Assembly (NCBI GenBank): GCA_045592625.1
Contig: JAZNVC010000001.1
Span: 138,491-202,490, forward strand
DNA: 64,000 nt
Direction of reading: 5' to 3'
Origin: SIG607 sp045592625
Lineage (GTDB): Bacteria; Bacillota; Clostridia; Oscillospirales; Acutalibacteraceae
The position numbers and the translations under genes were made by a program. Below are positions 6,968 through 15,396 of this stretch, piece after piece. The notes beneath the pieces are model-generated. The model was not told the origin of the DNA. It saw nothing but the letters and a program-made list of their open reading frames with translations, and did not search any database. Every line of letters begins with the position of its first letter. Positions within the stretch are counted from its first letter, which is position 1.

Positions 6968-8068
6968 GTGTCACGAAGAGGAGAATGTATCTACAAAAGG
7001 AAAGATGGTAGATGGGAGGCTCGGTATGTTAAGGAATTAGGTATCGACGGAAGGAAAAAATATGCCTCAATTTATGCTCCGACATATAAAGAAGCTAAAG
7101 AAAAACAAATGTACGCTATGCATAATATTGCTAAAAAATTAACAATATCGGCAAAATTATGCATAAAAGATATTACTTATGAGTGGCTTTTAAGTATTAA
7201 AAGTCGAATTAAGCCGTCCAGTTATATTAAATACGAAAATATGTGCAAAAATCATATAATTAAGAATTTGGGAAATATTCCTCTTAATGATATAAACTCG
7301 GTGACAGTGCAAAAGTTCACAATGTTTCTTAAAGAAAACGGACGAATAGACGGAGGTAAACTATCTGATAAAACAATAAACGACATACTTATTATATTAA
7401 GCCTTATATTCAGATATGCCGAAGAACATCATTCTGCAAATCTTCCTCATATAAAAGGGGTAAGGCAAGAGAAAAAAGAGGCAAGAGTGCTTTCAAACGA
7501 AGAACAGAAGCGGCTTTGTGCCTATTGTATTAATGACACCGATAGTTATAAATTTTCGATTTTACTTGCACTTTATACAGGAATCAGAATAGGAGAATTA
7601 TGTGCTCTTAAATGGCAGGACATAACCGACACCTATATAATAATAGATAAAACTATGCAGCGTCTTAAAACCGATAACGGAGAGACAGACATTTTTGTCA
7701 CCAGTCCTAAAAGCGATTGTTCTAAGCGAATAATACCGTTGCCTGAATTTTTAAAAGAAACCATAAATAAAAGGCGAAAGGATGACGGATATGTACTTGC
7801 AACCGCCAGAAGTCCTTACTGTGAACCTAGGACAATGCAACATCGATTTAAAGAAACGGCAGAACTCCTAAACTTGGAGGGGGTTACCTTTCATACCTTA
7901 AGGCATACATTTGCTACTCGTTGTGTAGAAGCAGGTTTTGATATTAAAACTCTTTCGGAAATACTTGGGCATTCTGACGTTAAAGTAACCTTAAACAGAT
8001 ATGTTCATTCTTCCTTTGAATTAAAGCAAAAAAATATGCAAAAGCTGATGTTTATAGATTTTGTTTAA
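6968..8068 (+). CDS. Tyrosine recombinase/integrase
   Basis: This 366-residue recombinase has an N-terminal arm-binding-like domain (residues 1-60, start GECIYKRKDGRWEARYV as in Tn916/phage-type integrases), a SAM-like core-binding domain (about 68-165) and a C-terminal catalytic domain. The catalytic residues are all present: Arg207 (TGIRIGE), Lys248, His309 and Arg312 (HTLRH), His335 (LGH) and nucleophile Tyr345. GTG 6968 is preceded by AAGGGATG. No excisionase, relaxase or phage genes accompany it. The inverted sites on both sides and the promoterless surface operon downstream suggest a DNA invertase-like role, not mobility. Confidence 0.93.
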   Translation: MSRRGECIYKRKDGRWEARYVKELGIDGRKKYASIYAPTYKEAKEKQMYAMHNIAKKLTISAKLCIKDITYEWLLSIKSRIKPSSYIKYENMCKNHIIKNLGNIPLNDINSVTVQKFTMFLKENGRIDGGKLSDKTINDILIILSLIFRYAEEHHSANLPHIKGVRQEKKEARVLSNEEQKRLCAYCINDTDSYKFSILLALYTGIRIGELCALKWQDITDTYIIIDKTMQRLKTDNGETDIFVTSPKSDCSKRIIPLPEFLKETINKRRKDDGYVLATARSPYCEPRTMQHRFKETAELLNLEGVTFHTLRHTFATRCVEAGFDIKTLSEILGHSDVKVTLNRYVHSSFELKQKNMQKLMFIDFV

Positions 8069-8075
8069 ATGGTCA

Positions 8076-8125
8076 AAAAAATGGTAAGAACAGAGAGAAG
8101 CTCTCTTGTTTTCTTACCATTTTTT
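8076..8125. terminator. Strong terminator after the recombinase, inside the switch segment
   Basis: A 15-bp outer stem (8076-8090 with 8111-8125) plus an inner AGAGAG/CTCTCT stem, with A- and T-runs on its ends, should terminate in both directions. It insulates the surface operon from recombinase transcription in the present orientation. Confidence 0.85.
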
Positions 8126-8132
8126 ATTTTTT

Positions 8133-8155
8133 TCGTTTATGTGGGTAATAAACGA
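8133..8155 (-). other. Putative recombination site C (inverted)
   Basis: This site carries perfect arms TCGTTTAT/ATAAACGA, extended to 10 bp each (8131-8157), with the spacer in opposite orientation to sites A and B. It lies 97 bp upstream of the signal-peptidase start and no promoter is evident between it and that gene. Confidence 0.75.
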
Positions 8156-8251
8156 AATGACCGATTATTCAATTTGTTATTTATTTTTCCCTTAAAATGA
8201 AAATTTAAACAATATAAAAATATCTGCTGCATACAGGAGTGAACTTCAGAA

Positions 8252-8782
8252 TTGAATAAAAAACCTAAAATTATTCTGAAAAGTATATCTGCAACTATAG
8301 TTTCCCTTGTTGTAATCTTTGCAGTGCTTATTGCAGGAGTGCAAATCTTCGGCATAAAGGTTTATACCGTTTTATCGCCTTCAATGGAACCTGAATATAA
8401 AACAGGTGCCGTTATATATGTTAAAAAGGTTGACCCAAAGGAACTTGAGGTTGGAGACGTTATAACCTTTTCGTCGTTAAATCAAACAACGGTAACACAT
8501 AGAATTGTGGGCGTAGAAGAAAAAAACGGAGTTCTTTATTTTGAAACCAAGGGCGACGCCAATAAAAGTGCCGATAGCGGCAGGGTGCATATGAATAACG
8601 TGCTGGGCAAACCCATATTTAAAATTTCCTATTTAGGTTATGCTGCAAGTTTTATTACAAAAAAACCCGGAATCTATTTAGGTATTGCTATAGGAATTAT
8701 TCTTACAGTACTTGTATTTGTGATTGACTTTATTACGGGTGATGAACCCGATAAAAATAAAAAAAGGAGAAAAACAAAATGA
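8252..8782 (+). CDS. sipW: SipW-type signal peptidase I
   Basis: This 176-residue membrane peptidase has an N-terminal membrane anchor (about 8-30), catalytic Ser44 in SPSMEP, His83 in VTHRI and the GDANKSAD box with Asp102. The Ser-His-Asp arrangement marks the ER-type/SipW class rather than the Ser-Lys class. A second membrane segment lies near the C-terminus (about 140-163). SipW processes TasA/camelysin-type proteins, and five such proteins are encoded directly downstream. TTG 8252 follows AGGAGT. It is the first gene of the operon and overlaps the next by 4 bp. Confidence 0.94.
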   Translation: MNKKPKIILKSISATIVSLVVIFAVLIAGVQIFGIKVYTVLSPSMEPEYKTGAVIYVKKVDPKELEVGDVITFSSLNQTTVTHRIVGVEEKNGVLYFETKGDANKSADSGRVHMNNVLGKPIFKISYLGYAASFITKKPGIYLGIAIGIILTVLVFVIDFITGDEPDKNKKRRKTK

Positions 8783-9420
8783 AAAAAATGAAGACAGTAC
8801 TGCTGTGCATTGGTTTGAGTTTATTGGTTTTTGCTTCGGTAATGGGGACACTTTCCTATCTTACAGATACAGAAGAAGTTGTTAACACCTTTACCGTAGG
8901 TAATGTCGATATAACTCTTGATGAAGCAGATGTAGATGAACTTGGTGCAGTAGTGGGCACAGAAAGAGTTAAGGAGAATGAATATCACTTAATTCCCGGC
9001 GGGGTTTATGTAAAAGACCCAACCGTAACCGTTAAAAAGGGCAGTGAGGCTTCATATATCCGTATGCTTGTTACCATAAGCGATATGGCTGATATCAAAT
9101 CGGTTTTCGGAAATGATTTTCTTCCTGAAAATTACGTAGAAGGCTATGACAAGGCTGTTTGGAAGTGTGTAAAAATTACCGATAACGGCAATGATACCGC
9201 CACCTATGAATTCCGCTATAAAGAATCTGTAGATAAGGTTAGTGCAGATAAGGTTTTGGAACCTCTTTTCAAAAAAATAAAGGTTCCCGGTGAAATAAAC
9301 GGCGAAGAACTTGCCAAAATAAGCGAAATGAAAATTTCTGTAGTAGGTAACGCTATACAGAAGGCAGGCTTTGAAAACGAGGATGCTGCTTGGGCAGCTT
9401 TTGACCTTCAGATGAATTAA
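8779..9420 (+). CDS. TasA/camelysin-like SipW substrate 1
   Basis: This 213-residue exported protein has the SipW-type leader: basic start, hydrophobic stretch, then GTLSYLTDTEEVVNTFTVG, the hallmark of camelysin/TasA proteins. The mature part has the family beta-sandwich features VYVKDPTVTVKKGSEASYIR and a C-terminal GNAIQKAGFENEDAAWAAF helix. Homologues polymerise into amyloid-like or donor-strand fibres in the biofilm matrix. It is translationally coupled to sipW. A structural fibre subunit or assembly factor is the likely role. Confidence 0.9.
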   Translation: MKKMKTVLLCIGLSLLVFASVMGTLSYLTDTEEVVNTFTVGNVDITLDEADVDELGAVVGTERVKENEYHLIPGGVYVKDPTVTVKKGSEASYIRMLVTISDMADIKSVFGNDFLPENYVEGYDKAVWKCVKITDNGNDTATYEFRYKESVDKVSADKVLEPLFKKIKVPGEINGEELAKISEMKISVVGNAIQKAGFENEDAAWAAFDLQMN

Positions 9421-9436
9421 GAAAGGCGGCAAAAAT

Positions 9437-10045
9437 ATGAAAAGAAAGCTTTTTACAAAACAGGGTATCTTTAAAACCGTACTGTTAATGCTCAGCGTAA
9501 TAACACTTGTGTTCAGTATTGTTAGCGGTACTTTAGCATGGCTTGTTGCCGAAACAAAACCCGTTGTAAATACCTTTACATATGGCGATATCAATATCAA
9601 TTTAGAGGAAAGCGATACAAACGACGGTGACGGAGACCCTTATACCAATACCTATCGTATGGTACCGGGAAATCAAATAGAAAAGGACCCAACCGTAACG
9701 GTAAAAAAAGACAGCGAAGACTGTTGGCTTTTTGTGAAAATTGAAAAATCGGTTGACCCCGCTAAATTTGATGATTTTATGGAGTTTACCATTGCTGACG
9801 GCTGGACACCCTTAAAGGATGTTGACGGCGTTTACTATAGAGCAGTTGACAGTAGTAAGGAGGATATAAAATTCCCCGTACTTAAAGATAACAAAGTAAA
9901 GGTTAAAGAAGATGTTACAAAGGAAATGTTTAATACACTTTCCGAAATGCCTACCCTTTCCTTTACCGCTTATGCAGTTCAGCGTGACAGCGAAATAACC
10001 GAAATAGATTCAGCCGAAAAGGCTTGGACTATAACACAAAAATAA
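9437..10045 (+). CDS. TasA/camelysin-like SipW substrate 2
   Basis: This 202-residue paralogue of the preceding protein has a SipW-type leader (GTLAWLVAETKPVVNTFTYG) and a mature domain with KDPTVTVKKDSEDCWLFVKI and a terminal AYAVQRDSEITEIDSAEKAW segment. It is 16 bp downstream in the same operon. Two different short TasA-like proteins ahead of three larger ones suggest a minor or anchoring subunit, as TapA is to TasA in Bacillus; that is inference. Confidence 0.88.
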   Translation: MKRKLFTKQGIFKTVLLMLSVITLVFSIVSGTLAWLVAETKPVVNTFTYGDININLEESDTNDGDGDPYTNTYRMVPGNQIEKDPTVTVKKDSEDCWLFVKIEKSVDPAKFDDFMEFTIADGWTPLKDVDGVYYRAVDSSKEDIKFPVLKDNKVKVKEDVTKEMFNTLSEMPTLSFTAYAVQRDSEITEIDSAEKAWTITQK

Positions 10046-10067
10046 TATTTTAAAGGAGTAAAAGAAA

Positions 10068-11627
10068 ATGAAAAACATTAAAAAATCACTTTTAATGGGA
10101 CTTAGTTTTGTGCTTGTGGCTGCTCTTGCCATGGGCGGAACTTTGGCTTACCTCACCTCTACCGATGATGACGTTAACGTTATGACACTTGGCAAAGTAT
10201 CTATTACTCAGCACGAGTATCAGCGCGTTGTAAACGCAGACGGTACTTACGCTACTGCAACTATCGACAATCAAACAAGCTATGTGCTTGAGAAATTCGT
10301 TCAGGCTAAGCCCTTGCTTCCCATTGTTGGCGACCCAAGTCAACCCGGTGACAGTGCAGCCTACGCAGGTTATGATACCATCCCTGTTCGTATGTCTCAG
10401 GTAGGTTCATACGGCGGTATGGACGTATTTGCAGGCAAAAACGCTCAGGATAAGTTCGTTACCTTAGAAAACACCGGCAAGACTGATGCCTTTGTTCGCA
10501 CCCTTGTTGCAATCGAAATCGGCAACGGTAATGCATCCTTGATCGGTACTTCTTATCACAAAACTTGGACTAAGAATTCTATTGGTACCATCGTAATCGA
10601 CGGCAACAACTATGCTTTGACCGAGTATGTTTATGCTGGTGCGAACGGTGTGCGTCACGAAAATGGTATCCTCCCTGCAGGCGATACCTCTTATCCCAAC
10701 CTTTCTCAGGTTTACATCAAACACAACGCTACCAATGAGGACTGCGAAGCACTTGACGGCAACGGCAACGGCACCCTCGATATCCTCGTTCTTTCTCAGG
10801 CTGTTCAGGTTGCAGGCTTTGCTGATGCTGAAACCGCTCTTGACACCGCATTTGGTGACATTACTACCACCAATCATCCTTGGAGTGTAAACGCTCCGGC
10901 TATTCCCACGGTTGTTTCTACAGCTGATGAATTAGCTACAGCACTTGCAAACGGCGGCGAGGTTATTTTAACTAAAGATATTGATGCCGATGCTGATACT
11001 ACTATCACCATTCCCGCAGGTGTTTCTACCACATTGAACCTCAACGGCAAGACCCTTGATTTTGTTACCGATAATGCTGACAAGAATAATGACGGAGGAG
11101 TAACAAGCGCAGACAATGAGGTTGCAATTGACGTTAGAGGTACTTTAAATGTTAAGAACGGTACTATCACAACCAAGCACACTGCTGAAAACTTTGCTTG
11201 GAACGCTTGTACCGAGGTGTTTTATGTAGCATTTAACGGCACTTTGAATATTGAAAATGCAACTATTGAAAACCTTGGCGGTTCTGATATGGCCTTTGCA
11301 ATTGACCTTGTGAACGCAACCAATGTAACCCTTAACATTAGCAACTCTACCATCAAGTCTTCTTACATTCCTGTTCGTGTATTTAACAATGGTTCCGGTA
11401 TGAACAATGTTACTATCAAAGATAGCACACTTGACGGTGTAAGTCGTGCATTCTGGGTACATATCTATTCGAACAAAGATAATGGTGGCAGAGGCGTAAA
11501 AGATGCAACCCTCAACCTCGATATCTTTGGTAACGGCAACACATTCAATGCATCAAATCCGAATAGAATTATTGAGTTCGGCTTTGAAGATGAAATCAAT
11601 TTTGATGCCAACGGCAATCAACTTTAA
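10068..11627 (+). CDS. TasA-leader surface protein with beta-helix-like C-terminus
   Basis: This 519-residue exported protein has a SipW-type leader (GGTLAYLTSTDDDVNVMTLG) and a TasA-like module to about residue 270 that ends with ILVLSQAVQVAGF. The C-terminal 240 residues read as a right-handed beta-helix: TADELATALANGGEVILTKD, then repeated short strands such as TTLNLNGKTLDF, LNVKNGTI, LNIENATIENL and LNISNSTIKSS. The N-terminal half is closely related, in places identical in DNA, to the next gene. It is probably an abundant surface fibre subunit with a variable display domain; binding target unknown. Confidence 0.85.
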   Translation: MKNIKKSLLMGLSFVLVAALAMGGTLAYLTSTDDDVNVMTLGKVSITQHEYQRVVNADGTYATATIDNQTSYVLEKFVQAKPLLPIVGDPSQPGDSAAYAGYDTIPVRMSQVGSYGGMDVFAGKNAQDKFVTLENTGKTDAFVRTLVAIEIGNGNASLIGTSYHKTWTKNSIGTIVIDGNNYALTEYVYAGANGVRHENGILPAGDTSYPNLSQVYIKHNATNEDCEALDGNGNGTLDILVLSQAVQVAGFADAETALDTAFGDITTTNHPWSVNAPAIPTVVSTADELATALANGGEVILTKDIDADADTTITIPAGVSTTLNLNGKTLDFVTDNADKNNDGGVTSADNEVAIDVRGTLNVKNGTITTKHTAENFAWNACTEVFYVAFNGTLNIENATIENLGGSDMAFAIDLVNATNVTLNISNSTIKSSYIPVRVFNNGSGMNNVTIKDSTLDGVSRAFWVHIYSNKDNGGRGVKDATLNLDIFGNGNTFNASNPNRIIEFGFEDEINFDANGNQL

Positions 11628-11670
11628 TTCATAAAAATTTACCCATTCCGGAAAGGAGAACATACATATA

Positions 11671-13230
11671 ATGTCTAAACTTAAAAAGGTACTCTTAATG
11701 TGTACCGCATATGTTCTGGTAGCCGCACTGGCTATCGGCGGAACCTTAGCTTACCTCACAAGCACTGATGATGACGTGAACGTAATGACACTTGGTAATG
11801 TATCAATTAAGCAGCATGAGTATGAGCGTGTTGTGAACGCTGACGGCACCTTTGCTACCGACACCATTGACAATGTAACCAGCTATGTATTAAAAGACTT
11901 TACACAAGCAAAACCACTACTTCCTTCTGCTATAGACACAACTACCTGGGAAGGCTGGGATTGGGATTCCACCGTTGTACGTATGACTCAGGTAGATTCT
12001 TACGGTTATATGCAGGTATTTAAGGCCGCTTCCAATGCGCAGGATAAATTTGTTACCGTAGAGAACACTGGCGATACCGATGCTTACATCCGTACTCTCG
12101 TTGCTATTGAAATCGGTTCTACTGACGGTAGTTTGATTGGTACTTCTTATCACTCTACATGGACTAAGAACGAGGTAGGTACTATCGTGGTCGACGGTAA
12201 CACCTATTTTGTATTTGAATATGTGTACAACGGGGCTAACGGTACTCTCCATGATAATGGTATCCTTCCCGCTGGCGACACCGCTTACCCCAACCTTTCT
12301 CAGGTTTACATCAAGTCTGCGGCCACCAACGAGGACATGGTTGCCCTCGACGGTAACGGCAACGGCACCCTCGATATCCTCGTTCTTTCTCAGGCTGTTC
12401 AGGTTGCAGGTTTTGACAATGCACAGACTGCTCTGGACACCGCTTTTGGTAAGTCCTCTGAAAAGGCTGTTGAGTGGTTCGGTGGCATTGCGATCCCCGA
12501 TGTTGTTGCATCTGCAGACGAAGCTTATGATGCCTTTAGTGCATTTGACCAGTCCGGAAAAAGCGGTTCGGTTATTTTAAACTCGGATATTAATACCGCT
12601 GATGCAGATAGCCGCTGGTCCTCGAACAGAGAGTATGCTCTTAGAGCGGCAGGCACTGACGTTACGTTCGACCTCAACGGACATACGGTAAACCACGATA
12701 CCGCTTACCAAAATGGTAAAAATACCGGTTATACCTACCTCTTTACAACGGCTTATAACGGAAAATTGACCGTTAATGGTGAAGGCGGCTCCATCTACTC
12801 CGAAAACGCTGATGGTTTTACCTGTATCTTCTATGCACAGGGTCCCAGCGAGATCGTGATCAATGGTGGTGAATATCACGCTGTTGCCGGTGTCCCTGTA
12901 TGGGCGGGAAATGGCGCCAAGGTAACAATAAACGGCGGTTCGTTCACTTCGAGCAAGAGTGGTAACGATCAGGAGATGATCTATTCCAGCGGTGGTGTAA
13001 TTGATATCTACGGCGGATTTTTCCATAGTGATTGGGAGAATCGTCCCGTTAATGTTGCGGACGCTAACCGTAGCACAGGTTTTATCAATATTTACGGCGG
13101 AACCTTCGTAAACTTTGATCCTTCCACCGGCGGTAACGATCCTGGCAATATCAGAGTTATGGAAGGCTACAAGGTCGTTTCCGAAGCTCAGGCAAACGGT
13201 GATGTCTGGTACACCGTGGTTGCTGAATAA
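11671..13230 (+). CDS. TasA-leader surface protein, paralogue with a different beta-helix
   Basis: This 519-residue protein has nearly the same TasA-like N-terminal module as its upstream neighbour (GGTLAYLTSTDDDVNVMTLG, then shared blocks up to ILVLSQAVQVAGF), but a distinct C-terminus from about residue 270: VTFDLNGHTVN, KLTVNGEGGSIYS, IVINGGEYHAV, VTINGGSFTSS, VIDIYGGFF and FINIYGGTF are beta-helix rungs. Base and codon use becomes more GC-rich across the second half, suggesting that the C-terminal domain was exchanged. The Shine-Dalgarno AAGGAG is 12 bp from ATG, unusually far, as in the next gene. Confidence 0.85.
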   Translation: MSKLKKVLLMCTAYVLVAALAIGGTLAYLTSTDDDVNVMTLGNVSIKQHEYERVVNADGTFATDTIDNVTSYVLKDFTQAKPLLPSAIDTTTWEGWDWDSTVVRMTQVDSYGYMQVFKAASNAQDKFVTVENTGDTDAYIRTLVAIEIGSTDGSLIGTSYHSTWTKNEVGTIVVDGNTYFVFEYVYNGANGTLHDNGILPAGDTAYPNLSQVYIKSAATNEDMVALDGNGNGTLDILVLSQAVQVAGFDNAQTALDTAFGKSSEKAVEWFGGIAIPDVVASADEAYDAFSAFDQSGKSGSVILNSDINTADADSRWSSNREYALRAAGTDVTFDLNGHTVNHDTAYQNGKNTGYTYLFTTAYNGKLTVNGEGGSIYSENADGFTCIFYAQGPSEIVINGGEYHAVAGVPVWAGNGAKVTINGGSFTSSKSGNDQEMIYSSGGVIDIYGGFFHSDWENRPVNVADANRSTGFINIYGGTFVNFDPSTGGNDPGNIRVMEGYKVVSEAQANGDVWYTVVAE

Positions 13231-13257
13231 CTTGATTTAGTCTTGTCTTCATAAAGT

Positions 13258-13319
13258 CCACCCACTCCTCTCCGTGGGGAGTGGGCGGCAATCAAAGTTC
13301 CTTTTGACTCTTTGATTGC
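13258..13319 (+). other. Two adjacent intercistronic hairpins
   Basis: Hairpin 1 pairs CCCACTCC with GGAGTGGG (13258-13288, one mismatch). Hairpin 2 pairs GCAATCAAAG with CTTTGATTGC (13288-13319). Neither has a T-run, so they look like RNA processing or stability elements, or weak attenuators, between two surface genes rather than terminators. Confidence 0.6.
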
Positions 13320-13359
13320 TATATACAAAAAACAAATATAAAAGGAGAAGATACATATA

Positions 13360-15171
13360 ATGTCAAAACTTAAAAAGGTACTCTTAATGTGTACCGCTTA
13401 TGTTTTAGTTGCCGCACTGGCTATCGGCGGCACTATTGCATACTTAACTTCGCAAGACAGCGATGTTAACGTTATGACACTTGGTAACGTTAAGATTGAA
13501 CAAATCGAGCAAGAACGCGATGCAGACGGTAATCTTGCTAAATTTACACAGGATAAACCTGCCTACCCCGCTGTATATGATAGTGAGGAATGGGCAGACA
13601 ACGGCGTTGTGGTAAACGGCGTCGAATATAAAGTCTTCTCTGAAAAGATGAAGAATGTTGTTGACAAAATTGTTACTGTTAACAACACCGGCAAATCTGA
13701 TGCCTATGTTCGTACTTTGGTTGCTATTGAAGCACCCGACGGCGACCCCGAAGACCTTATTCATCTGAATTATAACAGTATGGATACAACCATTAAGGGT
13801 ATTTTGTTTGTAAATATAGACGGCGTTGATTATTGTGTATTTGATTTTACATATAACGAGGCTCTTGCAGCAGGCAAAAAATCTGCACCCTCTCTTATAC
13901 AGCTTTTCCTTGATAAAAAAACAGATAATGAAGATTGTGCTAAATTTGGCGACGCTTGGGAAGTGCTTGTACTTTCTCAGGCTGTTCAGACCAACGGCTT
14001 TGCCGATGCAGCTACCGCATTAAACACTGCTTTCGGTGAATTAAATGCACAAAACGCTGTTAAGTGGTTTGTCGATTTTCTTCCTGACACTTGGGACGGT
14101 ACATCAGATACCTCTTGGTACAACGACTCCGACACCGAATTTGTGATTAGTACTGCCGAACAGCTAGCCGGATTTGCTAAACTCGTTGATGATGGCAATA
14201 CCTTCGAGGGCAAGACTGTTAAGCTGGACAAGAACCTTGACCTGTCCGGTACAGTTTTTGAACCCATCGGCTCCTACAGAAAAGATCGTTCCTTTAAGGG
14301 AACCTTTAACGGTCAGGATTACGCCATCTCCGGCTTGAGCCAGAATACCTGGGCATTGGATAATGGTTACTACTACGGCGACTTGGGACTAGGTCTCTTT
14401 GGCAAGGTTGAAGATGCCACGATTAAGAACCTGGTTATAGACGGTGCAAACATTTCCGGCGAATCTGCTATATGCGGTACTGTTGCCGCCTGTGCATACG
14501 GCGAATGCACTTTTGAAAACATTATTGTAACTAATAGCAAAGTAGCAGACTATCAGTACTATGCAGGCGGTATTGTAGGTTGGGCAAGCGGAGACCACAA
14601 GTATATTAACTGTAATGTAGATGAAACAACCACCATTGCAGCTCAGTGGGGCGACTTTGATAACTCAACAGGCGGTCTCATCGGCGGAGCCGGGGGAAGC
14701 GCTAAAATCTATGTTGAAAAGTGTAATATTTCTTGCAGAATAGATGCTTACAACGATGTAACCTCTACTTATCAGTGGTACGCTTATCGCCGTTGTGGTA
14801 TGATTATCGGTAACACAGAAAAAACCAAGGCCGTTGACGGTACAACCTATGCAGACGCACCTCAACTCACTTGTAAGGATGTTACGGTTACATATGGTAC
14901 TTGGGCAAACTATACTTATTGTGAATTTGCAGGTACTTCTTGGCCTTATGTAAGAGTTCAAGAAGGATATAGTAACTCTGCTTACTCCAACCCCAGATAC
15001 GGTCATCCCACCGATGCAAACGGTAAAGAAGTGGTTGATGATGAACATACACACAACCCTGACGAAGACCATCATATTCTTTGCAGATTTGATCAACTTT
15101 ATGGTGGAGGACAGGGCGTTTACGGAACTCCTGCTCACGACGGCGTAAACGTTATTTATAACAACAAATAA
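13360..15171 (+). CDS. TasA-leader surface protein with GLUG-like C-terminus
   Basis: This 603-residue exported protein shares its first 40 residues almost exactly with the preceding paralogue (MSKLKKVLLMCTAYVLVAAL) and then a diverged TasA-like module ending at VLVLSQAVQTNGF. From residue 240 it changes to EFVISTAEQLAGFAKLV, GTFNGQDYAISGL and GLFGKVEDATIKNLVIDG, the pattern of GLUG-motif/beta-helix surface proteins. The tail includes DEEHTHNPDE-like, histidine-rich segments (residues about 560-580, HTHNPDEDHH), which might bind metal. It is the third member of the family in tandem, with yet another display domain. Confidence 0.85.
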   Translation: MSKLKKVLLMCTAYVLVAALAIGGTIAYLTSQDSDVNVMTLGNVKIEQIEQERDADGNLAKFTQDKPAYPAVYDSEEWADNGVVVNGVEYKVFSEKMKNVVDKIVTVNNTGKSDAYVRTLVAIEAPDGDPEDLIHLNYNSMDTTIKGILFVNIDGVDYCVFDFTYNEALAAGKKSAPSLIQLFLDKKTDNEDCAKFGDAWEVLVLSQAVQTNGFADAATALNTAFGELNAQNAVKWFVDFLPDTWDGTSDTSWYNDSDTEFVISTAEQLAGFAKLVDDGNTFEGKTVKLDKNLDLSGTVFEPIGSYRKDRSFKGTFNGQDYAISGLSQNTWALDNGYYYGDLGLGLFGKVEDATIKNLVIDGANISGESAICGTVAACAYGECTFENIIVTNSKVADYQYYAGGIVGWASGDHKYINCNVDETTTIAAQWGDFDNSTGGLIGGAGGSAKIYVEKCNISCRIDAYNDVTSTYQWYAYRRCGMIIGNTEKTKAVDGTTYADAPQLTCKDVTVTYGTWANYTYCEFAGTSWPYVRVQEGYSNSAYSNPRYGHPTDANGKEVVDDEHTHNPDEDHHILCRFDQLYGGGQGVYGTPAHDGVNVIYNNK

Positions 15172-15176
15172 GAAAA

Positions 15177-15380
15177 ATGAAACTGCCGATAATAGTGGGC
15201 ATAACAGTATTTGTTTTGATTTTATCGGTCAGAATAACCATTTTTGCAGCAGAAATTAAAGGCGAAATAAAGTATCTTAACAGCGAAATTGCACGATGTT
15301 CGGGCAGAGAAAGAAAGTATTATAAAAAGCACAAAAAAAGACTTTTGCTTTCCTTTCTACCTTTTGTAAGATATAAATAG
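15177..15380 (+). CDS. Small single-pass membrane protein of the surface operon
   Basis: This 67-residue protein has one N-terminal hydrophobic segment (about 3-25, IIVGITVFVLILSVRITIF) and a basic C-terminal half rich in Lys and Arg (KYYKKHKKRLLL). It starts 5 bp after the preceding stop and ends 16 bp before the FctA-like gene, so it is probably a real operon member though no clear Shine-Dalgarno is present. I do not recognise the family; an assembly or membrane-tether role would be guesswork. Confidence 0.6.
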   Translation: MKLPIIVGITVFVLILSVRITIFAAEIKGEIKYLNSEIARCSGRERKYYKKHKKRLLLSFLPFVRYK

Positions 15381-15396
15381 AAAGTAGGGTATTGAT

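Noticed and set aside
6681..8155. Reading the sites around the recombinase as attL/attR of an integrated element
   Set aside because: Integration would leave direct repeats at the two ends. Here the downstream copy is inverted relative to the upstream ones and the segment carries no other mobile-element genes, so inversion fits better.
13258..13288. Intrinsic terminator between the second and third surface paralogues
   Set aside because: The hairpin has no following T-run, and the downstream gene has no evident promoter of its own.
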